Source of the DNA: an uncultured Thermomicrobia bacterium
GTDB taxonomy: Bacteria; Chloroflexota; Chloroflexia; Thermomicrobiales; JALYUS01
DNA length: 50,374 nt
Assembly: GCA_937968015.1 (NCBI GenBank)
Contig: CALBSO010000020.1
Location: forward strand, 1 to 50,374
Direction: 5' to 3'
This document shows, one piece after another, positions 34,631-42,917 of this stretch (its first letter is position 1; each line of letters opens with the position of its first letter). The position numbers and the translations under genes were made by a program. The notes beneath the pieces were generated by a model. The model worked only from the letters and a program-made list of their open reading frames with translations, was not told the origin of the DNA and did not search any database.

Positions 34631-35137
34631 ATGGGCACAGGTACGGTCAAGTGGTTCAACCCGACAAAGGGCTTTGGCTTCATCACGCAGGACGATGGTG
34701 GCGCCGATCTTTTTGTCCACCGGCGCGAAGTACGCGAACCGTTCGACGGCATCTTGACAGAGGGTGACAAAGTCTCCTTCGAGGAGACGATGACCCCGCG
34801 CGGCGCGGCGGCGTCGAATGTCATGCGCGAGGGCATCGCCAGCAATCGTGAGGCGGGCCTGAAGGGCGTCGTGCGGCGCTTCTCCCCGGAGAAGGGCTAC
34901 GGCTTTATCACGCTCGATGGCGGGCAGGACGTCTTCGTCCACCGCGATCACATCCGTGGTGGCACGCTGCGTGAGGGTGACCGCGTCGCACTCGACACGA
35001 TTGACACGCAGAAAGGCCCGGCGGCGCGTAACGTTACCGTCGAGGGCGGCGGCGAAGGTATCGTTGCCGAGGATTGGGGCGATGTCAGCGGCATGGAAGA
35101 GTACAGCGACTACACGCCGACCAGCCGCCGCTTCTAA
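34631..35137 (+). CDS. protein with two cold-shock domains
   Basis: 168 residues against about 67-70 for a standard Csp. Two OB-fold cold-shock domains are in tandem: the first has GTVKWFNPTKGFGFITQ and DLFVHRR, the second GVVRRFSPEKGYGFITL and DVFVHRD, both with intact RNP1 and RNP2 aromatic residues. A short acidic tail follows. It should bind single-stranded RNA or DNA as an RNA chaperone. ATG 34631 has AGGAGGA at a spacing of 10; the ATG at 34622 is too close to it. Confidence 0.92.
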   Translation: MGTGTVKWFNPTKGFGFITQDDGGADLFVHRREVREPFDGILTEGDKVSFEETMTPRGAAASNVMREGIASNREAGLKGVVRRFSPEKGYGFITLDGGQDVFVHRDHIRGGTLREGDRVALDTIDTQKGPAARNVTVEGGGEGIVAEDWGDVSGMEEYSDYTPTSRRF

Positions 35138-35160
35138 TCCCCACAACACAGCCAACCCAA

Positions 35161-35193
35161 ACGCCCCGGCTACAGACCGGGGCGTTTCCTTTG
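35161..35193 (+). terminator. intrinsic terminator of the cold-shock gene
   Basis: Stem ACGCCCCGG (35161-35169) with 35177-35185, loop CTACAGA, followed by TTCCTTT. Confidence 0.75.
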
Positions 35194-35204
35194 GTGGGAA
35201 CGAA

Positions 35205-35257
35205 GTAGCGAGTAACAAGTGCTGAGGGAATCACCCTCGTTACTCGCTACTCGCTAC
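35205..35257. repeat. heptamer inverted-repeat element A
   Basis: GTAGCGAGTAAC (35205-35216) pairs with GTTACTCGCTAC (35239-35250), continuing TCGCTAC. The stop codon of the minus-strand secreted repeat protein (35254-35256) lies inside the right arm. Confidence 0.75.
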
Positions 35258-36507
35258 GCCGGCGCCGTCACCTGATACCTCCCGATCACTTCGTGCGTGG
35301 AGTCGTGACCGTGAAGGGTAATTTGCCACAATCCCACGGACCCGAAGGATGTTGTGACAGTCGCCCGGCCCGTGGATGATGCCGAAACCGACCCCAGCGC
35401 CGCCGCGGAGCCATCGGGCGCGGTCGTCCAGGCGGCAACATTCTCGCCGGCATTGAACCCTGTCGCGGTGAATATGACGTTCGTCCCGCTCGTCACTTGC
35501 ACCGGCACATTCGTGTACGGTGCGATGAGCGTGGAACTGGGGGGAGATGCGGTCGTCGCGGTTGATGAGGGATCAGTGACGGTATAGCGGCCAATGACCT
35601 CGTGCATGGAGTCATGCCCATGCGCGGTGACTTGCCAGTTGCCCGCGCTCGGGAAGATCACGTCGTCCGTGAAATTGCCGACGCCATCCGCATGGATACC
35701 AACGAGCGCGGCCGTGGTGGTATCGGGGGCGGTCGTCCAGAGCGAAATCAATTCGTTCCCATTGAATCCGGTACCGGAGAAGGTCACGGCCACCCCAACA
35801 CTCGCGGGCGTCCCATTGAACCCCGCCCCACCGATTGGCGCGGTATTAACGGGCGATACGGCCGTCGTGCCAACGGCGAAATGGCCGATAACTTCATGGC
35901 CACTGACGAGGCCATGGGCCGTCACTTGCCACTGCCCCGCAGTCGGGAACGAGACGGAATCCGTGAACGTGCCGGTGGTATCCGCCTGGATACTGGGCTG
36001 CGTTGTCGGGATGCTGCCATCGGGTGGAGTCTCCCAGACCGAAATGTTTTCGTTCGCATTGAACCCGGTGCCGGTGAAGGTAATCGGGACCCCGACTCCC
36101 ACCGGCGTCCCCGTTGCGGTCGAACCGTTCGATGGCGGCGTGGTAGTCGTCGTACTCGGTGTCGTGCTGACCGTGTAGGTGCCGATGACGTCCCTGCCGG
36201 TGACGATGCTATGGGCGGTTACCTGCCACTGGCCGGCGGACGGGAACATGACACTGACCGTGAATGCGCCGTTTCCATCTGATTGGACACCGCTGAGCGG
36301 CGTCGTAGCGCCATCCGGGCCGGTTTCATAGACCACGAGCGATTCGTTCGCGTTGAACCCGGCGCCGGTGAAGGTTACCGGGGTATTGGCCGCAACCGGC
36401 GTCGGCGTCGTATCCGCGGCTACCCCCACAGGCATGGCGCACACAAGCAGAATAGCGAGCCAAAGGCCCATAGAAACGAATCGTCCACACGGACGCTGTT
36501 GGCACAT
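35254..36507 (-). CDS. secreted protein with four Ig/IPT-like repeats
   Basis: About 417 residues. A signal peptide (FVSMGLWLAILLVCAMPVGVAA) is followed by four tandem repeats of about 85-95 residues, each reading VxFTGxGFNANExIxVWET-type, a DGxGxFTDxVxFPSAG stretch, then WQVTAHGxxSxHEVIGxYxV, separated by Thr/Pro/Ser linkers. No anchor or sorting signal follows the last repeat. A fifth, diverged copy ends the next secreted protein (36694-37446). Function unknown; likely surface or extracellular adhesion or scaffold. GGGGAGGGG precedes ATG 36507. Confidence 0.82.
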   Translation of the reverse strand: MCQQRPCGRFVSMGLWLAILLVCAMPVGVAADTTPTPVAANTPVTFTGAGFNANESLVVYETGPDGATTPLSGVQSDGNGAFTVSVMFPSAGQWQVTAHSIVTGRDVIGTYTVSTTPSTTTTTPPSNGSTATGTPVGVGVPITFTGTGFNANENISVWETPPDGSIPTTQPSIQADTTGTFTDSVSFPTAGQWQVTAHGLVSGHEVIGHFAVGTTAVSPVNTAPIGGAGFNGTPASVGVAVTFSGTGFNGNELISLWTTAPDTTTAALVGIHADGVGNFTDDVIFPSAGNWQVTAHGHDSMHEVIGRYTVTDPSSTATTASPPSSTLIAPYTNVPVQVTSGTNVIFTATGFNAGENVAAWTTAPDGSAAALGSVSASSTGRATVTTSFGSVGLWQITLHGHDSTHEVIGRYQVTAPA

Positions 36508-36645
36508 ACTACCCCTCCCCTTCTCTCGCCGCGCAACCCCCAATTTGTCATAAGAGTGTAGCAGAGATCAGTCAATATTACTAATACACCGTATACACGC
36601 ACAGTACGTACGGCATGAGGGGCGGGTGAGCGTGGATAAATGAAA

Positions 36646-36674
36646 CGCGCGCCGCTCACGGAGAGCGGCGCGCG
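36646..36674 (-). terminator. intrinsic terminator of the second secreted protein gene
   Basis: Perfect 12-bp stem (36646-36657 with 36663-36674), loop of 5; on the minus strand it is followed by TTTCATTTATCC. Confidence 0.75.
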
Positions 36675-36693
36675 GGAAAACGGCGGGATGTGT

Positions 36694-37446
36694 TTACGAA
36701 ACGGTGTAGAGGGTGACAACATCCTTGCCCGAGCTCTGGCCGTGCGCGGTGATCTGCCAGTTCCCGGCGGATGGGAAGGTGATGGCGATGATCACGGAGC
36801 CGTCCGCAGCCGCCTGCGTGGAGCCGATCTGGGAGACACTCGCGTCCGGTGCGGTAACCGACGCGGAGACCGTCTCATTCGCCGTGAAGCCGCCGACGCT
36901 GAATGTGACGGGCTGCCCCACCGTTGCCATCCCAATGCCCGGAGCGGGTGGGACAACCGATGGAGACGCGGGTACAGCGGGTATCGTTGTCGTTCCGTAG
37001 AGAGGGGGGGCTGGGCAGGAGAAGAAGAATCCGGCGCCAAAGAAAGAGCAGAGTGGGGGGATTGGATACGGGGGGACGAAGCCCGGCGGTGTACCCCTCA
37101 CTGCCCCAACATCCGCTACCGCGCTGATCCCCGTCAGTTGCCCACTTGCCCTGATGCGATAGACCGATGGCTGATAGTAGACCTGCACGGAGAATGCGCC
37201 GATTGCGTCCGCCGTGGTGTCTGGGAAGTAGGCGATCTGGTTATCGTTCGTGAACCCGGCAATCGTCACTGTCTCGCCGGGGGCAAAGCCATTACCGAGG
37301 AGGGTGAGCGCTTTCTGTCCATCTGCGTTCACGGTGAACTGCACTTGCAGCCCGGATGCGCCCACCGCTTGCGGTGCGACTGTTACCAGCGCGAGCAGCA
37401 CGCCGAAGACAAGCAGCGCGGGCCAGACACGAAACTGTCGTTGCAT
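36694..37446 (-). CDS. secreted protein with one IPT-like repeat
   Basis: 250 residues. Signal peptide WPALLVFGVLLALVTVAPQA, then a beta-rich domain (LQVQFTVNADGQKALTLLGN, GFAPGETVTIAGFTNDNQ), a Pro-rich stretch with two cysteines, and a C-terminal repeat (PVTFSVGGFTANETVSASV ... FPSAGNWQITAHG) homologous to the four repeats of the neighbouring protein. Function unknown. GGAAGGAG precedes ATG 37446. Confidence 0.8.
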   Translation of the reverse strand: MQRQFRVWPALLVFGVLLALVTVAPQAVGASGLQVQFTVNADGQKALTLLGNGFAPGETVTIAGFTNDNQIAYFPDTTADAIGAFSVQVYYQPSVYRIRASGQLTGISAVADVGAVRGTPPGFVPPYPIPPLCSFFGAGFFFSCPAPPLYGTTTIPAVPASPSVVPPAPGIGMATVGQPVTFSVGGFTANETVSASVTAPDASVSQIGSTQAAADGSVIIAITFPSAGNWQITAHGQSSGKDVVTLYTVS

Positions 37447-37499
37447 CTCGCCACTCCTTCCCGTGATCCCGATCATCAGTCCCAACCTTGCGTAGGAAC

Positions 37500-37528
37500 A
37501 TTATAGCATGCCGCGAAAGATAGACGAA
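37500..37528 (-). promoter_or_regulatory. predicted promoter of the secreted repeat protein
   Basis: On the minus strand a consensus TATAAT (37500-37505), with a weak TTCGTC 17 nt upstream. Confidence 0.4.
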
Positions 37529-37715
37529 GCGAAAAGAGCGACTTGCGAGAGGCTGGGAACCGAAAGTCGGTGAACATTGCGCTTCTCTTCGCCCACCGAT
37601 CACCACGTCGCTCTTTCAGTGCCGCATTCCCCGCGTTTACTCCCAATGCAATGCTTGCCGCAAAAGGCGTTTGCCCAGGGCGAAGAAAGCAGCGTCATTT
37701 CACTGGCCGGGATGC

Positions 37716-38066
37716 TCATCGTGAGTCCATTTTGTACGACTTTGGGTCAGAGACAACGGGCCGTGAACGACGAGTTTCTCGTCGGGAATCGTTGGAAGCA
37801 TTCACAATTCCGGTGATAAGGTCCGCCAGCCGATGAGTGTCACGATACAAATCTGCCTGCAAGGTATCTTCGACAACCGGATCAACCCACCCATCCGCCG
37901 CCAACTTATCTACGCCGGTCGGACCTTCATATTCGTCGAGAATGCTTTGAGCAATCATTACGGCCTGCTGATCGCAATCAGCGCTAAATTCGAACGTGAC
38001 ATCTTCTGTATCTGCTCTCAAAGGGTCTTCGCTTGTGACGAGGAACGTGATGTTTAAGTTGTACAT
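37716..38066 (-). CDS. hypothetical protein in a lower-GC stretch
   Basis: 116 residues, acidic (FLVTSEDPLRADTEDVTFEF, then VMIAQSILDEYEGPTG). No family recognised, no membrane segment. ATG 38066 has AAGG about 9 nt upstream. The region 37500-38280 is visibly poorer in G+C than its surroundings, which suggests transfer. It may be spurious. Confidence 0.45.
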   Translation of the reverse strand: MYNLNITFLVTSEDPLRADTEDVTFEFSADCDQQAVMIAQSILDEYEGPTGVDKLAADGWVDPVVEDTLQADLYRDTHRLADLITGIVNASNDSRRETRRSRPVVSDPKSYKMDSR

Positions 38067-38286
38067 CTCTGATGCCTTGCTTTCTGCAATGTATCTCGTC
38101 GATCCTTTGCTAGCCAACCCGACACTTGACAGGAAGACTAGCAGAGGTCAATCTCATTCGCCAGATATACTGGTTCGACCGATACGACGTCGTTCGCTGC
38201 TGTGTGATCTCGCCACCGTGTTTCGTGCAATGGTGGAGGGAGATGTAGATAATGTTGATTAGTATCGGACAACGGATGGCTGAGGC

Positions 38287-38931
38287 ATGACCTGGCGCCG
38301 CGCCCGACCAACCGCGCCTACGGCTATACCTGTGGCCGGCGACGATGAGGCACTCGTCCGGGCCGCGCGGCAGGGCGACCTCGATGCCTACAACCGCCTC
38401 GTGCGCACCTACGAGCGGCAGGCGTACGCGGTCGCCCTCCGGCTCCTGCGGCGGCCCGAACTGGCGGAGGACGCAACGCAGGACGCCTTCATCCAGGCGT
38501 ACCGCGCCCTGGACGCCTTCCGGGGCGGCTCGTTTCGCGCCTGGCTGATGCGCATCGTCACGAACCGCTGCTATGACTTGCTCCGTTCCGCTACTCGCCG
38601 TGCCGCCGACTCGCTCGATGCGCAGATGTTCGAGGCCGAGCCGCATTGGAGCAGCATCGCCGCGCCGGATGATCCGGTCAGTCGAGCGACGCAGGCTGAA
38701 CTCGGGCGGTTCCTCGAAGGCGCGCTCGCCACCCTGCCGGAGGATCAGAAACTGACCGTCGTGCTCTGTGATGTGCAGGGGTACGACTACGAGGAAGCGG
38801 CGGAGATCATGGGCGTCGCACTCGGAACCGTGAAGTCGCGGCTCAGCCGGGCGCGCTCCGCGTTGCGAGTACTGGTACGCGGGCAGGAACAATTCGCGGA
38901 ATACCTTCGTTCCTTTACTGACGGCCCGTGA
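38287..38931 (+). CDS. ECF RNA polymerase sigma factor
   Basis: 214 residues. Sigma region 2 is visible (YNRLVRTYERQAYAVALRLL, AEDATQDAFIQAYRALDAFR, RAWLMRIVTNRCYDLLRS) and region 4 (LPEDQKLTVVLCDVQGYDYE, EAAEIMGVALGTVKSRLSRA). It should direct transcription of an envelope or stress regulon and be held inactive by the membrane protein encoded 67 bp downstream. The start is the ATG at 38287 with GAGG immediately upstream. Confidence 0.93.
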   Translation: MTWRRARPTAPTAIPVAGDDEALVRAARQGDLDAYNRLVRTYERQAYAVALRLLRRPELAEDATQDAFIQAYRALDAFRGGSFRAWLMRIVTNRCYDLLRSATRRAADSLDAQMFEAEPHWSSIAAPDDPVSRATQAELGRFLEGALATLPEDQKLTVVLCDVQGYDYEEAAEIMGVALGTVKSRLSRARSALRVLVRGQEQFAEYLRSFTDGP

Positions 38932-38998
38932 GTGACGGGCCGATGCGTTGATTGGCTGGAGGTCACGACGCGGGGAAGAAAATTACGAGGTTCGTACC

Positions 38999-39925
38999 AT
39001 GACGATGCCGATCGGGGGAACGCCTCCCTCCATAGATGATGAATTGCTGTCGGCCTACCTCGATGGGCAGGTGTCGCCCGCCGAGCGCGCCGCAGTGGAC
39101 GCGGTGATTGCCGCCGATCCCGCGGTGCGCGCGCATGTCGCCGATCTCCGCGCGACGGTCACCCTCTTGCGCGCCCTGCCACAACCCGCGCTGCGCCGTA
39201 CCTTTATTCTCACGCCGGAGCAAGCCGCCGCGATCCGTCCGGCGCGTATGGCGTGGCTCACGCGCCTCTTTCCCACCGTCGCCGCCATAAGCGCGGTCGC
39301 CGCTGTGCTCTGCCTCGTGCTCATTGGCGGCGACCTCGCGACGGGCGGCTTCAGCACGAACACGCAGATCACGACAGCCCGGCCCGCCATCGAATCGGTT
39401 GCCGCCGCGACCCCGACACGCGTCGCCCTCGCCGCCGCGCCAACCGCCGCACCCGCCGCGATCACTGCCGCCGCGATACGGCCTGCCGGGACAACCGCGG
39501 CTGCACCGGCTGCGACGACCGCCCCACTCGCGTCGGCCGCGTCGGCAGCAAACGTCGCCGCGCCTGCTCCCGCCGGTGCTGCCTCGCCCGCCCGCAGTTC
39601 CGGCGCACCCGCCATCGGCGCGGCGATCATCGCACCGACCGCGACGAGTAGTGTCACGGTCGCCGCGCCGCCCTTCACGCCGACCGCCGGATCGTTCGCC
39701 ACGAGCAACGGCGTGTTGCCCGCAACGGCAACCCTCGTTGCCAATGCCCAAGCGCCTCCGCCCGTCGTCAGCGCCGCGCCGTCCGATGGCGCGACCGTGA
39801 CACAAGAGACGCATCGCGTGCCGGTTGCCCTCGTGCGTGCCGGGGAAGCGCTGCTCGCCCTGCTCGCCGTCGTGGGCGTAACGCTCCTGACCCTCGGCTG
39901 GCGCGAGAAGACGCGGCGCGGGTAA
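38999..39925 (+). CDS. membrane anti-sigma factor
   Basis: 308 residues. The N-terminal ~60 residues are a helical anti-sigma domain (DDELLSAYLDGQVSPAERAA, VDAVIAADPAVRAHVADLRA) without the zinc-binding His/Cys of the ZAS type. A membrane helix lies near 90-112, then an external Ala/Pro/Thr-rich stretch of about 170 residues, and a second helix near 285-303 returns to the cytoplasm. The two-helix topology is unusual for an anti-sigma factor. GAGG lies 8 nt before ATG 38999. Confidence 0.85.
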   Translation: MTMPIGGTPPSIDDELLSAYLDGQVSPAERAAVDAVIAADPAVRAHVADLRATVTLLRALPQPALRRTFILTPEQAAAIRPARMAWLTRLFPTVAAISAVAAVLCLVLIGGDLATGGFSTNTQITTARPAIESVAAATPTRVALAAAPTAAPAAITAAAIRPAGTTAAAPAATTAPLASAASAANVAAPAPAGAASPARSSGAPAIGAAIIAPTATSSVTVAAPPFTPTAGSFATSNGVLPATATLVANAQAPPPVVSAAPSDGATVTQETHRVPVALVRAGEALLALLAVVGVTLLTLGWREKTRRG

Positions 39926-39972
39926 ACGGTCGCATCGCCTTCAGCCCGTCGGCCCGCGTATGCGCAGCGCCG

Positions 39973-39998
39973 GGAACCCGTAAAGACTCGGTAACGTT
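39973..39998 (+). promoter_or_regulatory. candidate ECF-type promoter
   Basis: GGAACC (39973-39978), 16-nt spacer, CGTT (39995-39998), the general ECF pattern, upstream of the SIMPL gene and right after the sigma/anti-sigma pair. Confidence 0.35.
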
Positions 39999-40069
39999 CC
40001 TGTCATAACGAGTGAGATCATCGTGGGTGATCTCTCCGCTCTTCCTTTCTCGTCAGGAGGTAATGACCT

Positions 40070-40852
40070 ATGCGGCGCGCATCTCTCGGTCTCATTGCGG
40101 CAACGGCCGCGGTCGTCCTCGCGCTCATCGCGGCGACCCTCTCAATCGTCGCCGTCACGCGCAACCACAATCAGACGGTGACGCTCAATCCCTCCAACGC
40201 CCCGGACAAGCGCACCGTCACCGTGAGCGGTACGGGCATCGCCACGGTTGCGCCGGACCTTGCCCGTTTCAGCGTCGGCGTGCAGGAACAGGGCAAGAAC
40301 CTGACGGAGGTGCAAGCCACCGTCGCGCGGGAGACGGACACAATCATCAACGCCCTCGTCAAGAGCGGATTGGACCGAAGCAAGGATTTACAGACGAGTG
40401 GCTACTCCGTCCAGCCAATCTACGATAACCCGAAAGACAAAGCGCCCGTTGTCAGTGGTTACCGCGTTTCGAATATCATCAATGCCACGGTGCGGGGTCT
40501 GGATACGGACCCGAACAAGGTCGGGCCGATCATTGACGCGGCGGTGCAGGCGGGCGCGAACAATATTGGCGGTATTATCTTCACCCTCTCAAACCCGGAG
40601 CAGGCGGGGACGATTGCCCGCAACGAAGCGATGAAGAACGCGCAGACGAAGGCGCAGACGCTCGCGCAGGCGGGCGGCGCGAAACTTGGTATGGTGATCA
40701 CCGTCAGCGATCAGTCCATGACGCCACCCCCGCCGCGCGAGGTTCAGGTCTCCGCCGCACCCGCTACGGGCGCCGTCGCGCCACCTACCCAGATTGAGCC
40801 GGGCCAAACGAGCGTCACCGTTACCATCAACGTCACGTACAGCCTCCAGTAA
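40070..40852 (+). CDS. SIMPL-domain (DUF541) exported protein
   Basis: 260 residues. An N-terminal membrane anchor or signal peptide (LIAATAAVVLALIAATLSIV) is followed by a SIMPL domain: RTVTVSGTGIATVAPDLARF, SVGVQEQGKNLTEVQATVAR, LDRSKDLQTSGYSVQPIYDN, and a long helix ending KAQTLAQAGGAKLGMVITV. BP26-like relatives form channel-like rings in the envelope; the role is unknown. AGGAGGT precedes the ATG. A possible ECF promoter lies upstream, so it may belong to the neighbouring sigma factor's regulon. Confidence 0.9.
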   Translation: MRRASLGLIAATAAVVLALIAATLSIVAVTRNHNQTVTLNPSNAPDKRTVTVSGTGIATVAPDLARFSVGVQEQGKNLTEVQATVARETDTIINALVKSGLDRSKDLQTSGYSVQPIYDNPKDKAPVVSGYRVSNIINATVRGLDTDPNKVGPIIDAAVQAGANNIGGIIFTLSNPEQAGTIARNEAMKNAQTKAQTLAQAGGAKLGMVITVSDQSMTPPPPREVQVSAAPATGAVAPPTQIEPGQTSVTVTINVTYSLQ

Positions 40853-40909
40853 CGAGTAGCGAGTAGCGAGTAACGAGCAACGCGCGAGAAGGAAATTCTC
40901 GCGCGTTGC
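40849..40909 (+). repeat. heptamer element B with terminator-like hairpin
   Basis: Units GTAACGA GTAGCGA then GTAGCGA GTAACGA GCAACGC from 40849; the SIMPL stop codon TAA (40850-40852) is in the first unit. A perfect 14-bp stem follows (40877-40890 with 40896-40909, loop GGAAA). Confidence 0.75.
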
Positions 40910-41130
40910 GTACATGATGGTAGGGGTGGCTATCCCACACTCCCCTTCTCTACAAACCGTCTCAAAACCCCTGATCGGGTAGTATCGGGGGCATGAGAGA
41001 CATCACCGACGCCCAGTGGACGATCCTCCAACCGCTTCTCCCGCCTCGGAAACGGATCGGTCGCCCGCGTGCCGACGACCGCCGCACCCTCAATGCAATC
41101 CTCTATGTGCTGCGCACCGGCTGCGCCTGG

Positions 41131-41153
41131 CGCGGGCGCCCTCTGGGCAGCAT
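41131..41153 (+). repeat. 23-bp mini-element, copy 2
   Basis: Core GCCCTCTGGGCAG, encoding RGRPLGS between CAWR and PEKYG of the transposase, where relatives have WRDLPEKYG-type sequence. Confidence 0.7.
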
Positions 41154-41546
41154 CCCGGAGAAGTACGGCGACGACGCGACGGCCCACCGCCGCCTGCAAC
41201 GCTGGCAAGCCGAGGGTGTCTGGCAGCGCATCCATCGCACCTTGCTCGGCATGCTGGAACGCATGAAGCGCATCGACTGGTCCTCGGGATTGTTAGACGG
41301 CTCGTTCGTCCCAGCGAAAAAGGGGGCGACGCCGTTGGCCTGACCGGCAAGGGGAAGGGCAGCCGCCTGATGCTCGCCACCGACGCGAACGGCCTGCCGC
41401 TCGGGATGCTGACCATGAGCGCGGGTGTCGGCGAGAGGCATCCGGCCTTGCCTCCCGCCGAAGCGCCGCCCGAAGAACTGGAAACCGCGCCAGGGCCGCC
41501 CCGTCAAGGCGTACACGGAGGAATACCGCCAGCGCTGGCCGGTCGA

Positions 41547-41569
41547 GCCGGGTGCCCTTTGGGCAGGAT
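41547..41569 (+). repeat. 23-bp mini-element, copy 3
   Basis: Core GCCCTTTGGGCAG inserted in the transposase VERxFAWL motif. Confidence 0.65.
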
Positions 41570-41759
41570 TTGCGTGGCTGGGACACCAGCGGCGGCTCCT
41601 CGTCCGGCATGAGCGCAAGGTCGAGATCTTCCATGCCTTCTACACCATCGCCGGCGTCCGCCTCGCGCTCCGAGTCCTGCTGCGGTGAGCGCACATCGTG
41701 GCGGGCGGCGGGAACCCGGATCGACCAAGCGGCGGTTGTGCCGTCTCTCGGCGGCTCCG

Positions 41760-42734
41760 CTACCCGCTGACCACGGCCGGGATCACCCGCTCCGCCGTCA
41801 GCCGCAGCGTCTCTTGGTCAAACGGCGCCATCCCAAAGATGAGATATTGAAACCCTGCTCCCACCAACGCCCGCACATGGATCACCGCCTCTTCCGGCGT
41901 GCCCACGATGTTCAACTGCTCGAAGAAGGCGAGCAGTTGTGGCGGCGTCTGCGCCAACTTCGCCTCCGCTGCCGCGCGCGACTCCGACAGATACAGCCGC
42001 AGCAGCACGGTGCGAAGGATCGCCTCGTACGGCCGTCCTGCTTCCGCACAGCGCTCCCGCAGCACGGCGAACTTGTGCGCCACATCCGCCGAGGTGAATG
42101 CGCCCCCCGCCCACGACGCTGCGCCCAAGTTCGAGGCGTCCGCGTACTGCGCGACAAAGCGCAGCGTGGTCCGCTCCCCGCCCCCGGCCACAATGAGCGG
42201 CACATACGGCTGCTGGTCCGCCGGTGGCCGGAGTTGTGCGCCCTCGACCCGGAGATGTTCGCCCTGGTAGGTGACTGCTTCGCCGCGCAGCAGGGGCCCG
42301 ATGATTCGCAGCCCCTCCTCCAACGCCGCCTGTCGCTCACGCACCGGCGGGAAGGCAAGCCCAAGCTGGCGGAACTCGTGCGGCATGTCGCCGCTGCCCA
42401 ACCCGAGCACGAGCCGCCCACCGGAGAGGCGGTCCACGTCGGCGGCGAGGCGGGCGAGCACCACCGGATTCCAGTAGGGGAGGCAACTGACGAGCGTGCC
42501 AAGGCGGATGGTGTGCGTCTGCTCGGCGAGGGTCGCGAGCATCGTCCATGTGCCGCTGGGCAGGACCGCAGGATGATCCGGCATCATGATCGCGTCGAAG
42601 CCGAGCGCCTCGGCAGTCTGCACGAAGTCGCGGACCGCGCCCCAGTCGGGTGAGGCCGTCATGTTGATGCCGAAGCGGACGCGTCGCGCCCCCTCGGCGA
42701 CCCACGGATGGATGGAAGCGGTGGCAGTCTCCAC
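41760..42734 (-). CDS. LLM-class flavin-dependent oxidoreductase
   Basis: 324 residues, bacterial luciferase-like TIM barrel: RVRFGINMTASPDWGAVRDF, AEALGFDAIMMPDHPAVLPS, LARLAADVDRLSGGRLVLGL, GSGDMPHEFRQLGL, and a C-terminal GTPEEAVIHVRALVGAGFQY. Members use FMNH2 or F420. The substrate is unknown. The start is GTG 42734 with AAGGGAG 7 nt upstream. It is intact although the transposase in the same element is broken, which suggests selection on the gene or recent capture. Confidence 0.9.
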   Translation of the reverse strand: METATASIHPWVAEGARRVRFGINMTASPDWGAVRDFVQTAEALGFDAIMMPDHPAVLPSGTWTMLATLAEQTHTIRLGTLVSCLPYWNPVVLARLAADVDRLSGGRLVLGLGSGDMPHEFRQLGLAFPPVRERQAALEEGLRIIGPLLRGEAVTYQGEHLRVEGAQLRPPADQQPYVPLIVAGGGERTTLRFVAQYADASNLGAASWAGGAFTSADVAHKFAVLRERCAEAGRPYEAILRTVLLRLYLSESRAAAEAKLAQTPPQLLAFFEQLNIVGTPEEAVIHVRALVGAGFQYLIFGMAPFDQETLRLTAERVIPAVVSG

Positions 42735-42917
42735 GGCGTTCTCCCTTCAGCTATGCGTGCGTGACGGGTGGTGCCGCATTTCACGCTGCGGCAGAGGATA
42801 GCGGGTTCGTACAAGGGGCGTCAATCGTGAAGGCGACTCGCGTTCGGAGTTTTGAGACGGTTTGTAGCAAGGTGTGCCCACGATGATGACGGGCCAGCGC
42901 TCGATACCGGGCGGTTC

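Larger units (their letters stand above)
40993..41688 (+). pseudogene. IS5-family transposase, disrupted
   Basis: The N-terminus is intact (MRDITDAQWTILQPLLPP, then TLNAILYVLRTGCAWR). At about 41322 (AAAAAGGGGG) the frame shifts by one; the next frame continues as GGDAVGLTGKGKGSRLMLAT. Around 41420 roughly 60 codons are missing, including the segment with the second catalytic Asp. The third frame resumes as RPKNWKPRQGRPVKAYTEEY and reaches the Glu motif and C-terminus. Two 23-bp mini-elements interrupt it, one after CAWR and one inside the conserved VERxFAWL motif (read VEPGALWAGFAWL). The shift might once have been a programmed -1 frameshift, but the deletion makes the protein dead. Confidence 0.88.
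40950..42867. mobile_element. IS5-type element carrying a flavin oxidoreductase gene
   Basis: Perfect 19-bp terminal inverted repeats: CTACAAACCGTCTCAAAAC at 40950-40968 and its complement at 42849-42867. If the outer TA is a target duplication, the repeat proper begins at CAAACC. Inside are a broken IS5-family transposase (40993-41688) and, on the other strand, an intact LLM-class oxidoreductase gene (41760-42734). No second pair of ends was seen next to the transposase, so the oxidoreductase appears to be a passenger. Confidence 0.75.

Noticed and set aside
41322..41332. Functional programmed frameshift in the transposase
   Set aside because: AAAAAGGGGG is a plausible slip site, but the following frame lacks about 60 codons including a catalytic Asp, so a shifted product could not be active.
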